A DNA stretch of 64,000 bases. It comes from Liolophura sinensis. Lineage: Eukaryota > Mollusca > Polyplacophora > Chitonida > Chitonidae. Below the pieces are notes generated by a model, which was given only the letters and a program-made list of their open reading frames with translations, was not told the DNA's origin and made no database searches. The stretch is from assembly GCF_032854445.1 (NCBI RefSeq), contig NC_088301.1, forward strand, positions 50,029,116 through 50,093,115. Reading direction: 5' to 3'. This document shows positions 24,000 to 35,465 of the stretch, one piece after another. Each line of letters opens with the position of its first letter. Positions within the stretch are counted from its first letter, which is position 1. The position numbers and the translations under genes are program-made.

Positions 24000-26900
24000 T
24001 GTTCAAATTCCACAATTCCTAAGTTTTCCTTGGTTTGTTATTCACATTACTTGGGGCCACAGATCTTTCCCCTAATTTCTTATTCACATGATGATTACTC
24101 ACTAAACAAAAAATCACCATCAAAATTCATAAATTCATAAAAGAGTATTTCTGTTTTACAGCAAAATATCCTTAAAGTACCTTCTTCTGTAACACATGTA
24201 CTTCAATGAATCACTACCAATGAACCGCTGTGTCATATCAAGATTATTTCATCATCAATTGAATAAAATGTGAAATTGAATGGCATATGTTAAGCTATTT
24301 ATTTTAAAACACATTCCCTCTGTCCAGGAGCCTAAAAGAAGAATTTAATCATGTAAAATAATGAGACAATTGTTGAGTACCAGTACCATATATTCATTAT
24401 ATATTTATACACCAAGACCCATTTTGGGAGGATCAGAGTGAGTGCTTGGGGTTCAACATGGTACTTAACGTGGTATGACGACAACTCTCAACAGGAAAGG
24501 CCTTTTTCACTATATCGCAGTGTCTAACCTATGCAGTCATGACCTAGATACTAGCACATGCCTATATCACATGATACCAGCGTATAACAAGCCTAGGGGA
24601 CAACCAGTACTGAATGGATTACACATTTCAGGTCACACCATTTGGTGAGTGTAGAATGTAGAGACCATCACTGTCCAATATATGTCCAAGTGAATCATAT
24701 CAGCACTTTGCAACTTGGTCCTTATCCATGCAGTGCTTCATAGCGTTGAATATGTAATTACCAAAACAATGTTCTAGGTTGCCATTACCATACTTGTCAT
24801 TAGGTAGTTATCTGCATATTACACGATGAGGGTTTGATAATGAAACCAACCCAGAAAAAATGGCAAACTATTTTTTTTAACCCAAACGGTTTCTTCACTG
24901 AAAGTTAGTTTATTTGATTTTCCGGCCATCACTGCATCTGTTCCAAGTGATTGACATACAGTAGAAAATAATACCTAATCAAGTCATTTTGAGACAGGAG
25001 ACCTTATATTTATGCAACACAGTGTAATGGCATCATGTTCTCCAAGNNNNNNNNNNNNNNNNNNNNNNNNNNNNNNNNNNNNNNNNNNNNNNNNNNNNNN
25101 NNNNNNNNNNNNNNNNNNNNNNNNNNNNNNNNNNNNNNNNNNNNNNNNNNNNNNNNNNNNNNNNNNNNNNNNNNNNNNNNNNNNNNNNNNNNNNNNNNNN
25201 NNNNNNNNNNNNNNNNNNNNNNNNNNNNNNNNNNNNNNNNNNNNNNCGAGACGTACATGTAGGGTTTAAAAAAAAAAATCAAGATTAGAAGTAAGTGCGC
25301 CTAGTTTATGAATGATGGTTCCAAGTGTAACATTCGGAACCCAACTTTTATATGACAGCTACAGATGAGCTTATTTGGCGTATTTTTTTCACTATGTAAT
25401 ACAGCCTTATTCTGATCGACAGAAAAAAAGAATTCCAAAACTCTTAACACAATGTTAATTCTTTCTGACATGTACATGTACTTTACGTTATTTGTGAAAA
25501 CCAAAGAGAATCTAGCTCTAAATTGTATAGTATAGCCAAAGTCGCGTGTTCAGCCAGACGCAGTTATAGATAAACAAGCATCAGTCTTAATCCATTTGAT
25601 CTATTTGATTAAAAAATAAGGAAGTTTATCTATTGTGTTCATTTCAGTACAGTACATGTGGAATATCTGGAATTTTGTAATTAGGCGATACATAGTATAC
25701 ACTTTGCATGTAATGTCGGATCAGATTCCCCCTGGGACATAAAAAGTTCATGATTTCCATTCCAGAACGCTATAGCATATTTTTTTAATCGCTTGAGGTG
25801 GTAAAAGTTCGTGGCCAATGCAAGCACGCGTAACTACTCCAACGCAAGCGCAGATAGGTGATTTGCGTTTTATAGCCGTCAGAACTTATTCACGCAATGG
25901 TGAAAACAATTCAGTTAAGGAAGACAGTTATTCCCATATATACTGCCACTATTTCCACGCATGTATATATGTCAGCAGATTTTTCCTCCCACGCAAAACA
26001 AGTAGGGCCTACCACATTCGCACATATATAGATATCAAGATATCCCCATATAGTCTTTAATATCTGCACTATTCGCGCTACAAAGGCCTCATATAGTTAC
26101 CATATAAACATCGGAACGAAGCTGTTACCAATCGTCACGCCTGACTGATGCTTTCCAAATAATTGCCAATTCCCATACAAATACCATTCATAACACAACT
26201 CCGTAATTTAAAACACATAAATAAATAAATAAATAAGCATGAAAAGCAAAACTCTGTAAAAGAAAATAAGGCCTCTGTCGTGCACCAAATTTTACTTATT
26301 TTATTTCATTGGCAATTTGTCAGTTAAATCTGGGACTTATCCAAGTTACATATGCATGACTTTGGTCAGGTTTATGAGTGCATGCAGGCGATCAATTGTT
26401 TTCAATAATAACGCGAATGCAGGGTATATAATCCGCATTTGCTAGTCATATCAGGAAGTCATATTGTATTTGGATCTCAGTCGCGCTATATTTCCAACAT
26501 ATTTACATATCGTGGTAATACCAAACTGTTTTAGTCCAAAGCTATCTGGGACACTACTTACTGCCCAGCTATATACCTTTGGGTTAATCGGCATAGGTAT
26601 GGCGCATGTAACTACATACCCTTGTCCTGGGTGCAAAAGTTATTAAATACGCCATCGTCCAGAGCGATCTGCTGCGCATACATATGTCGATAATTTAGGT
26701 CTTTCTATCTTTTCAATACTCAGAAGTTAAAGTGAAACCCTTTAAAAGGGTTTCCTCAGCAAACCCGTTTTTGATGTTCTAACCTGTTATATGGGCTGCA
26801 ACCATCATACAATGCTCAGAAACGATTAAATTTTACAATTAAAATATCTTTAAATATTAAATATTTTTGACGTTTGTCTGTTCGTGCGTCCGGCTATACA

Positions 26901-27300
26901 TGTACCTTGGGGAAAGGAAAATATGGGGTTCACTGAAGCTACATGTATATTATATACTGTTGTATATAGACCTATAAATGGTCTACAGGTGACACTGGCC
27001 TCAGATGACATGAATTTATCACAAGAAGGCTTAAAAATACAAATTAAAGAAATGTAATTAACATATTCACTTAAACATCTGTTCACTGTTTCACACAGAT
27101 TTATTAATGGGATATGTCAACAATACAGAATACGTACACAAACATACTTCATGAATGAATCCCCCATGCATGTTGTATGGAAGTAACGAGGGCTAATTAT
27201 TGCTGTGGAAATAAATGTAACATTGACACCACTTGCAATTGAAAACAAAAAAATGAAAAAGCTGTGTTTTTTAAATGTTCTTTTCAACCTTCCCAAATTT
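24000..27300. other. non-coding sequence around the scaffold gap
   Basis: No exon is recognised between the kinase start exon and 27.3 kb. The acceptor just upstream of 23938 implies that at least one 5' UTR exon of the kinase lies to the right, possibly within or beyond the gap. A 10-bp perfect hairpin (GAAACCCTTT / AAAGGGTTTC) occurs near 26733-26753. Confidence 0.4.
25047..25246. other. assembly gap (200 N)
   Basis: Exactly 200 unknown bases, a typical placeholder for a gap of unknown size. Kinase 5' UTR exons or promoter may be missing here. Confidence 1.
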
Positions 27301-27307
27301 AGAACAG

Positions 27308-27394
27308 TGACGTCACATCAGGTGTTTGCCATTTGACACACAGACTGCTAGATTCCTTCATTAAATATACCACATATATATAGAAGTGACGTCA
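27308..27394. promoter_or_regulatory. two perfect CRE palindromes
   Basis: TGACGTCA occurs at 27308-27315 and again at 27387-27394, 79 bases apart, each followed by C. They are full CREB/ATF-type sites. They lie 0.3-0.7 kb from two candidate first exons (27754-27654 minus, 28016-28069 plus). A third TGACGTCA is at 29904-29911. Confidence 0.4.
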
Positions 27395-27653
27395 CCGACA
27401 TATACCTTCACGGTCATAACAGACTACAGTAGAATACAGTCGAAAAAATTCTTATTCGGAAAAAATAAAAGGAAGTACTTTCTTGGCCAGTGTTTTAAAG
27501 ATCTTTCATCTGACGTTTAGCCTACTTCATTTTCGCGTTTCCTTTACCTTTAACTACTGTGTACATGAAAAAAGAGAGCACGGCGAGATGAAAACTTAAA
27601 ACAATGGCACAATGGCTGAAAAGAGCACATTTTTTTTTTCTATCTGGTGGTAC

Positions 27654-27754
27654 CTGTTGTATAATTTTGCGATTTTTCCTCGCCATACACGTAAAGCCTG
27701 AAAACGGCAAAGCTGGCATAAATCGTCCATAAATAAGTCCATGGCGTCCTCCAT
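27654..27754 (-). CDS. candidate first coding exon, unknown protein
   Basis: An ATG at 27754 opens a frame starting MEDAMDLFMDDLCQLCRFQ and continuing with a basic stretch VWRGKIAKLYNR up to a possible donor (ACAG before gtacca, 27653). A CCAAT box (27799-27803) lies just upstream in the shared intergenic stretch. No family is recognised and no following exon was found, so this is a weak call. Confidence 0.25.
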
Positions 27755-28015
27755 TTTTAACACCCAGTAATTTATGCTGGGTGTGTGTTGCCTTTCAGCC
27801 AATGAGAGTCGTTAAAATTGCCGGCTTGTTCGTTTAAACTCGGAACCTACGTCCAACATACCGGTTTCACGATCGTCTAGCGAAAAACGAACTGTACTGT
27901 TCGCTACCCTCTGAAAAGAAGCGTTCTACCGGAAATGTAAGAACTGAACTTCGGCGGTTTCCGACGGCAATTCTCCTCCTAACACAGAAGACTTCAAGAC
28001 TAGTTCTTGGGCAAA

Positions 28016-28069
28016 ATGGAGTCGCCCACAGCGGATTGTGGTGCTGACTACATAATTTATCAACTTGAG
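28016..28069 (+). CDS. candidate first coding exon, unknown protein
   Basis: An ATG at 28016 encodes MESPTADCGADYIIYQLE and ends exactly at a codon border followed by gtacat. It is divergent from the candidate exon at 27754-27654, with 260 bases between the two start codons and a CCAAT box in that space. No downstream exon was identified. Confidence 0.25.
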
Positions 28070-28859
28070 GTACATATTAGAATTGCTTATATGGCATGCA
28101 CCATCGAAGAAATCCATACTCTTTTCAATGGTTTTTGTTTGACATTTAAATTTTCTTCTCCTTTAAGATTCCCTGGGGTAGCGGTAAGCTCTCTCGGTGC
28201 GCTCAAGAGCACACACTCGCTTTGCACCAGTTTGGCACATGTCACGCGCGAAAGCGTTCGTCAGAACTAGCCTAAAGATCGATGGCTTACTCCCAGTAGG
28301 TTTACACCTGTTTCACCCATCCATAAAACATGCCGCCATCGTATACTAAGAATCATTAAAGAATTATTAAAAATTAAATGACTATCCTATGCCGATCACA
28401 ACAAAATGTCCGGATTGCTGAGCATGGCATACATGGATTTTCACACACCCGCGACATTCAGCTTTCCTGAATTTATTATGTCTCTTTGTACAACGATACT
28501 CCAACTTTTCCTTATTTCTTGTACACCAGCTGCCTGACCCAACTTCTACGAAAGTTTCTCGATACCGGTATATAATAATACATAATGCGATACTTTAAAA
28601 AATTTCGGTATTCTACCCGTTATAAGTTCAAAGATTAAGTATCCGATAAGATTAAACGACACTGACGAAAATTCGTACAATCGACCGACTGATGGTCCGT
28701 ATATGACTAATACAAAATATGGCTCAATTACTATAAAGGCTTTCAACCCTTTATATGATCAACGACCTATCTTTTCTAGCCAGAAGACCCTATTCTAGTG
28801 TACACTTCGTCTAAGCCGAAATTTGATCAACAGTCGTAAAGACAAAAACACGTGCTGGT

Positions 28860-29230
28860 AAACGCACGAGACTATGTCGTGAATTTGTAATCTACGGTAA
28901 TTAATATGCACCCAGAGCATTCACAATGAAACATCACCCTCTACATGTATGTAGAACATGGGCTCAATAAACTAATTGAGACATGACCGCTAACATTTCC
29001 CTTAATACAGATTCCAATACACAAAATTTTCGTGCATTTACGGTAATTAATATTCACAAAGAGAATCAACGATAAAGCATCCTCCTCGTCTTTCTGAGCT
29101 TTATACATGTATGCAAAATATGAGGTCAATACATTGTCTCTTTAAGATACCAATCTAACATTTTTCACTTCAGTTATTACTGGAATCCAACGCCGACACC
29201 GATGCCAACGCTCATACTTTGTACAGGTGT
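28860..29230. repeat. dispersed two-unit repeat, locus 2
   Basis: Same family as 13205-13530. The block from about 29107 (tgtatgcaaaatatgaggtc through ttattactgga) matches 13415-13500 closely, and the preceding cggtaattaata block recurs in both loci. No ORF is present. Confidence 0.65.
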
Positions 29231-29843
29231 GTTAAAAGCTAGTGTGTCAACGCCATCAAACGCCTTTGTTCTAAGGTTTTTAAATTCCACTCTTGCTGAC
29301 AAACGTCGACAGAGTGTTGAGGATCTCTGCCTTGGATCTGTTTCGTAGTTGTCATCGTTGTATCTGATCCCCTCAACCCGATGTAAGCATCCAGGTTTAC
29401 TACATGTCCATGGTGTTTTTATGAACAGTTGGCGATCAAAGCACGACAGAGATACTTATGTAACTGTATTACTAGTACATCGAGGAATTTGATTTGAATG
29501 TCATGCCTAGAGTCTCCATGTCATCTTTGCAGCATTGAAAACTGACGACCTCTCTTTACATACCAACTTATAATTATTTTTACATACTTTTTATGTTTTG
29601 GAAAGATGTGTTGGATTGTTGACTTATCATGTGTTGGGAGTGTTATACTAATGTCAGACTTGACGCTTACAGATTATACAGTTATACCTGGAGTGGCATG
29701 AGTCGATAATGTCCATTTAGGCAACTTGCCTATACCGGTACGCTAACGATTCTGTTCAGTGAAAGAAATAAGTGTGATTTGGTTTACATCTTGAATTGTA
29801 TTTTACATATGTATAGCTTACCCTTTTTACCTCACAAACAAGA

Positions 29844-30090
29844 AGTTAGGACAACGGTGTTCGGGATAAGCTTTTCCTATAGTGAGTGCCTATAAGTGAA
29901 TTTTGACGTCACATCACTGCCAAAATTAGGAAAACAGTGCTCGTTACAAGGATGCTTATATATTAGTAGTCAATGTCTAAACAATGTCACACATCATCGC
30001 AGCCAAAGCTATAGGACAACAGGACTCGTTACAAAGTTTACCTATAATCAGTGCTTACAAATATAATGTGTCATTTGACATTGCAGTCAG
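29844..30090. repeat. decayed tandem repeat, about 82-bp unit, three copies
   Basis: Units start near 29844, 29925 and 30008, each with taggacaac or a variant followed by gt..tcg..aca and a later gtcacatca-like block. Identity is only moderate. Confidence 0.5.
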
Positions 30091-30161
30091 TTCTACTTCA
30101 CAGAGCTTGCTTTTGGTTCAGTGGTTAGAATATGAAGACGAGATGGAGAAAGCAGACGGCC

Positions 30162-30182
30162 ATATATATATATATATATATA
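30162..30182. repeat. (TA)n microsatellite
   Basis: About ten TA units. Confidence 0.9.
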
Positions 30183-31431
30183 GTATGTAAAATATTGACA
30201 GCTGGAGAAGATACACGGTACATACATATATCTATACACAGTGGTATAAGGGTGTAGGCATAATTACAACAGGAAATAGATATATCGGCCATCTTTGATT
30301 TTACCTGAACATGCTGATGCTGAACAAAAAATAGACAGGCCAACTGTGAAGCAATGAGCTTTTTACAGAGACAATCCGTGTCCACGTAAAGACAATACCA
30401 ACTCTTCATATTAGTGAACACATAGTAGTTTTTCTAGCTTATAGCTGCATGTTGATTTATACATTTAGTGCATGTAGCTCTCCTATATACGAATGCGGGT
30501 ATATATATTTGTATATAACTGTATGATACAGTTATTCCTTCATTTATAGTTATATATGTGTGAATATGAATTCTGATCGCCCCTCTATTTGTCTGAAACG
30601 AAAACCATACAATCATCGCAAGAGGCACAAATGTAAAGGCTTTGCACTTATACAAAACCATTTTCAGACTGGAATGAATATTCCACACGTTTAACACCGA
30701 TGAACGGTGACGGTTTCTGGTTACTAAATAAGGGATCCCTGTAAATTGGTTTCTGGTGTATATGAACAGCCAGTACATTTGCAGTGACCCAGGCAGCTAT
30801 ATAAAGTTGTAGACGGAGGATTGCTCCTATAATCTAAAAAACGCCAACAATTTAACATGAGTTTGTTATAGGTGCACAAACAAGTCTTTAAACAATTGGT
30901 AGATCTGGCTGATGATATTACAACCATGAACAACTGGAATATTCCTGCATCACGTGACCAAACGGATATCACATGAGAGGATATTGCCTGCATGTCACAA
31001 CATTTGTCTCTATAGAAGTGTCTGATTCTGGTGTTAGTGTAGCTACATAGTATATGCGTTATATTTAACTTGTCTCCGTTGAGAGCCCTTGTATGTAGAT
31101 GCAGATCTACGTGCAATTTGATGGCGACACTCTCTACACGTATAATGGATCTTTTCATCACATATATCGTTCAGAAATACCTTTAATTTGCACCGTGTAT
31201 ACACACACGTATCTACACGGTTTTGATGCACGGGATAGGTACGCCGATGACATTTACGGAGAACAAACAGCTAGGTATATATAGGTATGATTATGTAAGC
31301 GTGATAGTGGAGTGTGAAAAGTTTCCCACATAGTTATCTTACCTCTACACTTTGTCATCTTTGATTAAACGTATATACGTCTACAAGCACCTCCGAGTGA
31401 ATACACGCCGTCGTTTTTAGAACATTTGCAT

Positions 31432-31433
<2 letters not shown>

Positions 31434-31492
<59 letters not shown>
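31434..31492. repeat. (TA)n microsatellite
   Basis: A nearly perfect TA run of close to 60 bases with one G interruption near its right end. Confidence 0.95.
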
Positions 31493-32118
31493 AAAATTCC
31501 CAACACTGTGTTTTATCACGTGCTTTACATATTCATTTTGCTTCCTTCTTGGGATATCAATTTGTATGAAACACCTTCCGGCTTATTTATCAATGACGTT
31601 ATATATTATCAAGGTTATATGTCGTTGAACCTGTTTGAGGAAACAGAAACACAATAATTTTTACGATGTACATAATGGTGCTGACACCATTAATTTTACT
31701 GACAGTCATTAATACAAATTCGCTTATAAGTACACCGTAAATCTACCATTTATCTGTAGACTTATTTTTTGCACCATGAAATCAGCTTCCAGCACTATTG
31801 TTGTTGAAATGACTGTCCGAACTGTCTGAAAGTTTTCCTGGTCAAGATCACTGTCGATAATGCTCAAGGTCGATTGTTTGAGCCGAAAGTCCACTGGCTG
31901 TGATTTATAGTTTTGAGCAAGGAAATTGGTAGGGTATAGTCCTACAAAACTCTCAACTTCGTTCCGATGTATTTTCATTCTTCATCAATTGTCTTCATTG
32001 TACACATATACATGTTACTTTCTTGTATAATGTTATGCTTAAAATCTGCAACCATAGCGTTATAAGTTTTGTCTCGGGTCTTTCGACGATCGATTGGGTT
32101 AGAAAGCTGATCGATGCT

Positions 32119-32139
32119 CCGATCGCAATATCATTGCGA
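32119..32139. repeat. short perfect hairpin
   Basis: GATCGCAAT and ATTGCGATC flank the three-base loop atc. No further context explains it. Confidence 0.5.
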
Positions 32140-32586
32140 TCACTATAGTTCATCTTTCAATTGCTCTGAATAGTACTATATTTAGGTTTAAATCATATTG
32201 AAAGAGCCAGACGGAGGTTCATATACAGATATGTTATCACAACCGAAGTACTTCTGTCAAACCTCAAACAAATGCTGAAAATTAAATCTCTGACAGGAAA
32301 ATGGTGAAGGGATTAAGACACCGTGAACAGTATTAATATCACATAGAGCCAAAAACAGGTGTAAATACGGATACCTGCATGCATGGCGTACAAATGCAAC
32401 ACCCGAATGTGTTCCATATCCATATATATAGCCTACACTGTATCGGCAGAAGAGTGCATGGCGAAAGACTTCAGAAATCACGATAAATAAATGCATATTA
32501 CTGAGGACTGTAAACCTGTATTTATTTCTTTATTTTATAGGTGCTTAATGCAATATATTTTTCACACAGCCTATACGACGGCGTTT

Positions 32587-32770
32587 GGCTTTATGGATTG
32601 ATTTATTTATTTATTTATTTGATTGGTGTTTTACGCCGTACTCAAGAATATTTCACTTATACGATGGCGGCCAGCATTATGGTGGGTGGAAACCGGGCAG
32701 AGCCCGGGGGAAACCCACGACCATCCGCAGGTTGCTGCCAGACCTTCCCACTTACGGCTTTATGGATTGA
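32587..32770 (-). mobile_element. 5'-truncated SINE (copy d) with perfect 15-bp target-site duplication
   Basis: The 15-mer GGCTTTATGGATTGA occurs at 32587-32601 and again at 32756-32770, exactly bordering the element at 32602-32755. The element has an ATTT-repeat tail, tactcaagaatatttcactt and an intact core (gggcagagcccgggggaaac), but lacks the tRNA-like head. The perfect duplication shows a fairly recent retrotransposition with 5' truncation. Confidence 0.92.
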
Positions 32771-33822
32771 GGAATGTAAATCAATGATATATACGTTTAC
32801 GACGGATACTAGAATGAATAACTTAATGTCAATTATAGGCATTACTGCAAATATTCAGCAACCTTGAACTTCAGCATATTGCCTTGACGATTCATACTTT
32901 CTGTTCAAACCGGGATGTATGTGGAAGGCCTGTCCGAATCGTTTCAAACATTCAAAAAGAGCGCCAAGCATGGGCACATCGATAACACAGAGAATAAGGC
33001 TATGACATGGAATTCTATAAATAGTCTGACCCGCCTGCTGTCGCCACTTCGTGCAGGAAAATATAGCGTGACCTATATTTTCCGCCAAAATGTAGTCTGC
33101 CGTTTATACATGTATTTTTACATGCATTAACAGACTGCTTTCTTAATATTATTAAATATCATATATAAAGCATACTCATTTTAGGTTTGCTTAGTGTTTT
33201 TAAATTTATTGAGTGAAGTCTGCACAACTTGCTTGACTCAAGACTACGATCAACATGTACACAGAGCAGCCGTGAGTCGTTGCATAAAGAGGTCTTTCTG
33301 CGGTCTCCTGAGTTTGATCACGTTACCCTTGTCTCACATTGAGTGTAAAAGACAGACTTCCATGTCAGCATGGTTGGGTTTAACCCACAGTTCATTCTCA
33401 AGCTATTCTGCATAAAGATGCGTCTCGGGAAATGTGTTGTTTGTGCACTTCAACTTACCCCAAGATCTGAACCGGTCGGTAACCTCCGCCATGGTGCTAA
33501 CGCTTTATTTAGGCCAGGCAGTTACTGGCTGATATCGTATGGACAGAGAATGAATATATGGCGTTCAAGCGGAAAGGTTAGTTTCACCTCATGAAGTAAA
33601 TAATTCTCTCAAGAAATGAGCTTAGCAAGACACAAGTTGTAAATGATTAAATTAGTGAATATTACAGTATATATTAGGCATATACGACTGAAATACAAAT
33701 TTGATTTATTTTTTTTTAATTTTATTTTGTCATAAATATAGTTAATAAGTTATAATTTTCTATTTATATCTTGAGACAATATCGTGTACATAATTAACGT
33801 TTAATACTGTATTCCATTCAGG

Positions 33823-34007
33823 TTTATTCAGATTAGAAGACGTCATGGACACTCATAACATTTGATGCAACGCTTCTTTCGGGGTATTCCCCGACTGCCT
33901 CGTTTTCAGTTAGGATCGCTATGGCATCACGTGATTCACTTATATATTTACACGCATGGGGAAGATCAGATGTAAACAGCCTAACAATGTACTTGCTGTC
34001 TGTCGGC
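33823..34007 (-). CDS. candidate terminal exon of an unidentified gene, with poly(A) signal
   Basis: On minus, an acceptor (ccttcaag before 34007) leads into an open frame containing TDSKYIVRLFTSDLPHACKY and ending SNVMSVHDVF with TAA at 33835-33833. AATAAA follows at 33828-33823, five bases after the stop. The composition looks protein-coding. No family is recognised and no upstream exon was found; the exon may be orphaned or part of a gene with very long introns. Confidence 0.35.
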
Positions 34008-34312
34008 CTTGAAGGTAAGATTTGAGCATAGAAAAAAAAGAGGTTCATAAATGCCTCTTTTGTGGTTGCAAAAGATACAACATGCATATATCAGTTCCTT
34101 ACGTTTGGATTGTATATAAAAGCTCTAAAAATTGTGACTGAGACATTTACTTTGTTTAGCAACTTGAAAAATGTAACCTACAATGTGTGCATGTCTTCGA
34201 TCTAATCAACCCGTCTTGTTTGTACCAGTGTGATTTGCGCATAGAGTTTCAATTTGTATTCAGATATAGGGGTAACCATGCGAACAGTCATGTAATGTTT
34301 CAGTGGTCATGT

Positions 34313-34356
34313 ATTTGATTTATTCCATTGTTGTTTTACGCCATACTCAAGAATAG
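34313..34356 (-). mobile_element. SINE tail fragment (copy e)
   Basis: Only the 3' part remains: tttgatttattccattg, ttttacgccatactcaagaa. It sits at the edge of the minisatellite array. Confidence 0.7.
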
Positions 34357-34359
34357 TCA

Positions 34360-35465
34360 GTGATCATGCAAGTTCTTCTCACGGATGCACAATGGTCTTT
34401 TGTGTAAAAGTCCGATCTTGTCAACGGTCATGCAATGTTAGTTACACGTATGTTTGACAATCAGCAAATTGGATCCTGTCAACTTTGGGGTAACGTTGGT
34501 CAAACGTACGCCGCTTATTACATAAAATTGACCCCTATCAACGAGACATTACTTTGTAAACAAGAATTTTATTCAAAGGTGAAAATAGAAATACAAAAAT
34601 CTCGGTTTCTTACCACTGACATTCATCATTACCAATATGGTAAATTTCAACGCCCTTTTACCTGACTCTTACTTATTTTTTTTTACTTTAAGGCAAATTA
34701 AATACGATAAACGGCCATGCAATATTTACACGCATGTCGTTCATCATGAAGTACTAGATAGACGCATGTGAGGTATTTGGGAAATCAAAGAGGACAAGGA
34801 CATACAATGTTAGTAACGCGTTGTGTCAAATCATATATTGTCAAGGTGATAAAATATGAGTTACATGCACACAAGACGTCGTTAGAGATAATCGGATTTT
34901 CTCAAAGGTCATGTAATTTCTAGTCACAAGCACGCTGGTCACTACGGAAAGTATGATCTTGTCAACGGTCGTCCAATGTTAGTCCAACACATGCAGGCCA
35001 CTAACGGAAAATTAGATGTTGTGAGCGTTAAAACAAGGTTAGTTCCATGTATGCTGATCACTAATGGTCAATTGAATCTTGTCAATGGTGATCATCGCAA
35101 TGTCATAGTCACACGCACCCGGTCACTATGGAATATCGGATCTCGTCAACGGTGATCATCGCAATGTTATAGTCACATGTACTCGGTCACCATGGAAATT
35201 CGGATTTTGTCAACGGTGATCATCGCAATGTTATAGTCACACGCACCCGGTCACCATGGATATTGTCAACGGTGATCATCGCAAAATTATAGTCACACGC
35301 ATCCGATCACCATGGAAATTCGGATCTTGTCAGCAGTCATCATCGCAATGTTATGGTCACACGCACCTGGTCACCATGGAAATTCGGATCTTGTCAAAAG
35401 TCATCATCGCAATGTTAGAGTCACACGCAAACGGTCACTGTGGAAAATCGGATCTTATATAAATG
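34360..35465. repeat. minisatellite, about 65-bp unit, with an identity gradient
   Basis: The unit reads roughly caatgttatagtcacacgca, cccggtcaccatggaaattc, ggatcttgtcaacggtgatc atcg. From about 35085 to 35460 there are six well-conserved units, one of them shortened at about 35258. Leftward, from 34360 to 35085, units are progressively diverged and partly lost. There is no supported coding function; an ORF across the conserved units only reflects the repeat. Confidence 0.85.

Noticed and set aside
25010..25282. ORFs spanning the run of N
   Set aside because: They are artefacts of translating unknown bases.
30724..31161. 145-codon ORF on minus
   Set aside because: No similarity to known proteins; overlapping ORFs in several frames indicate chance.
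34435..35462. ORFs inside the minisatellite
   Set aside because: Their repeats simply mirror the DNA unit.
34360..35465. CRISPR-like appearance of regularly spaced repeats
   Set aside because: Whole units repeat in tandem without unique spacers, and the genome is eukaryotic.
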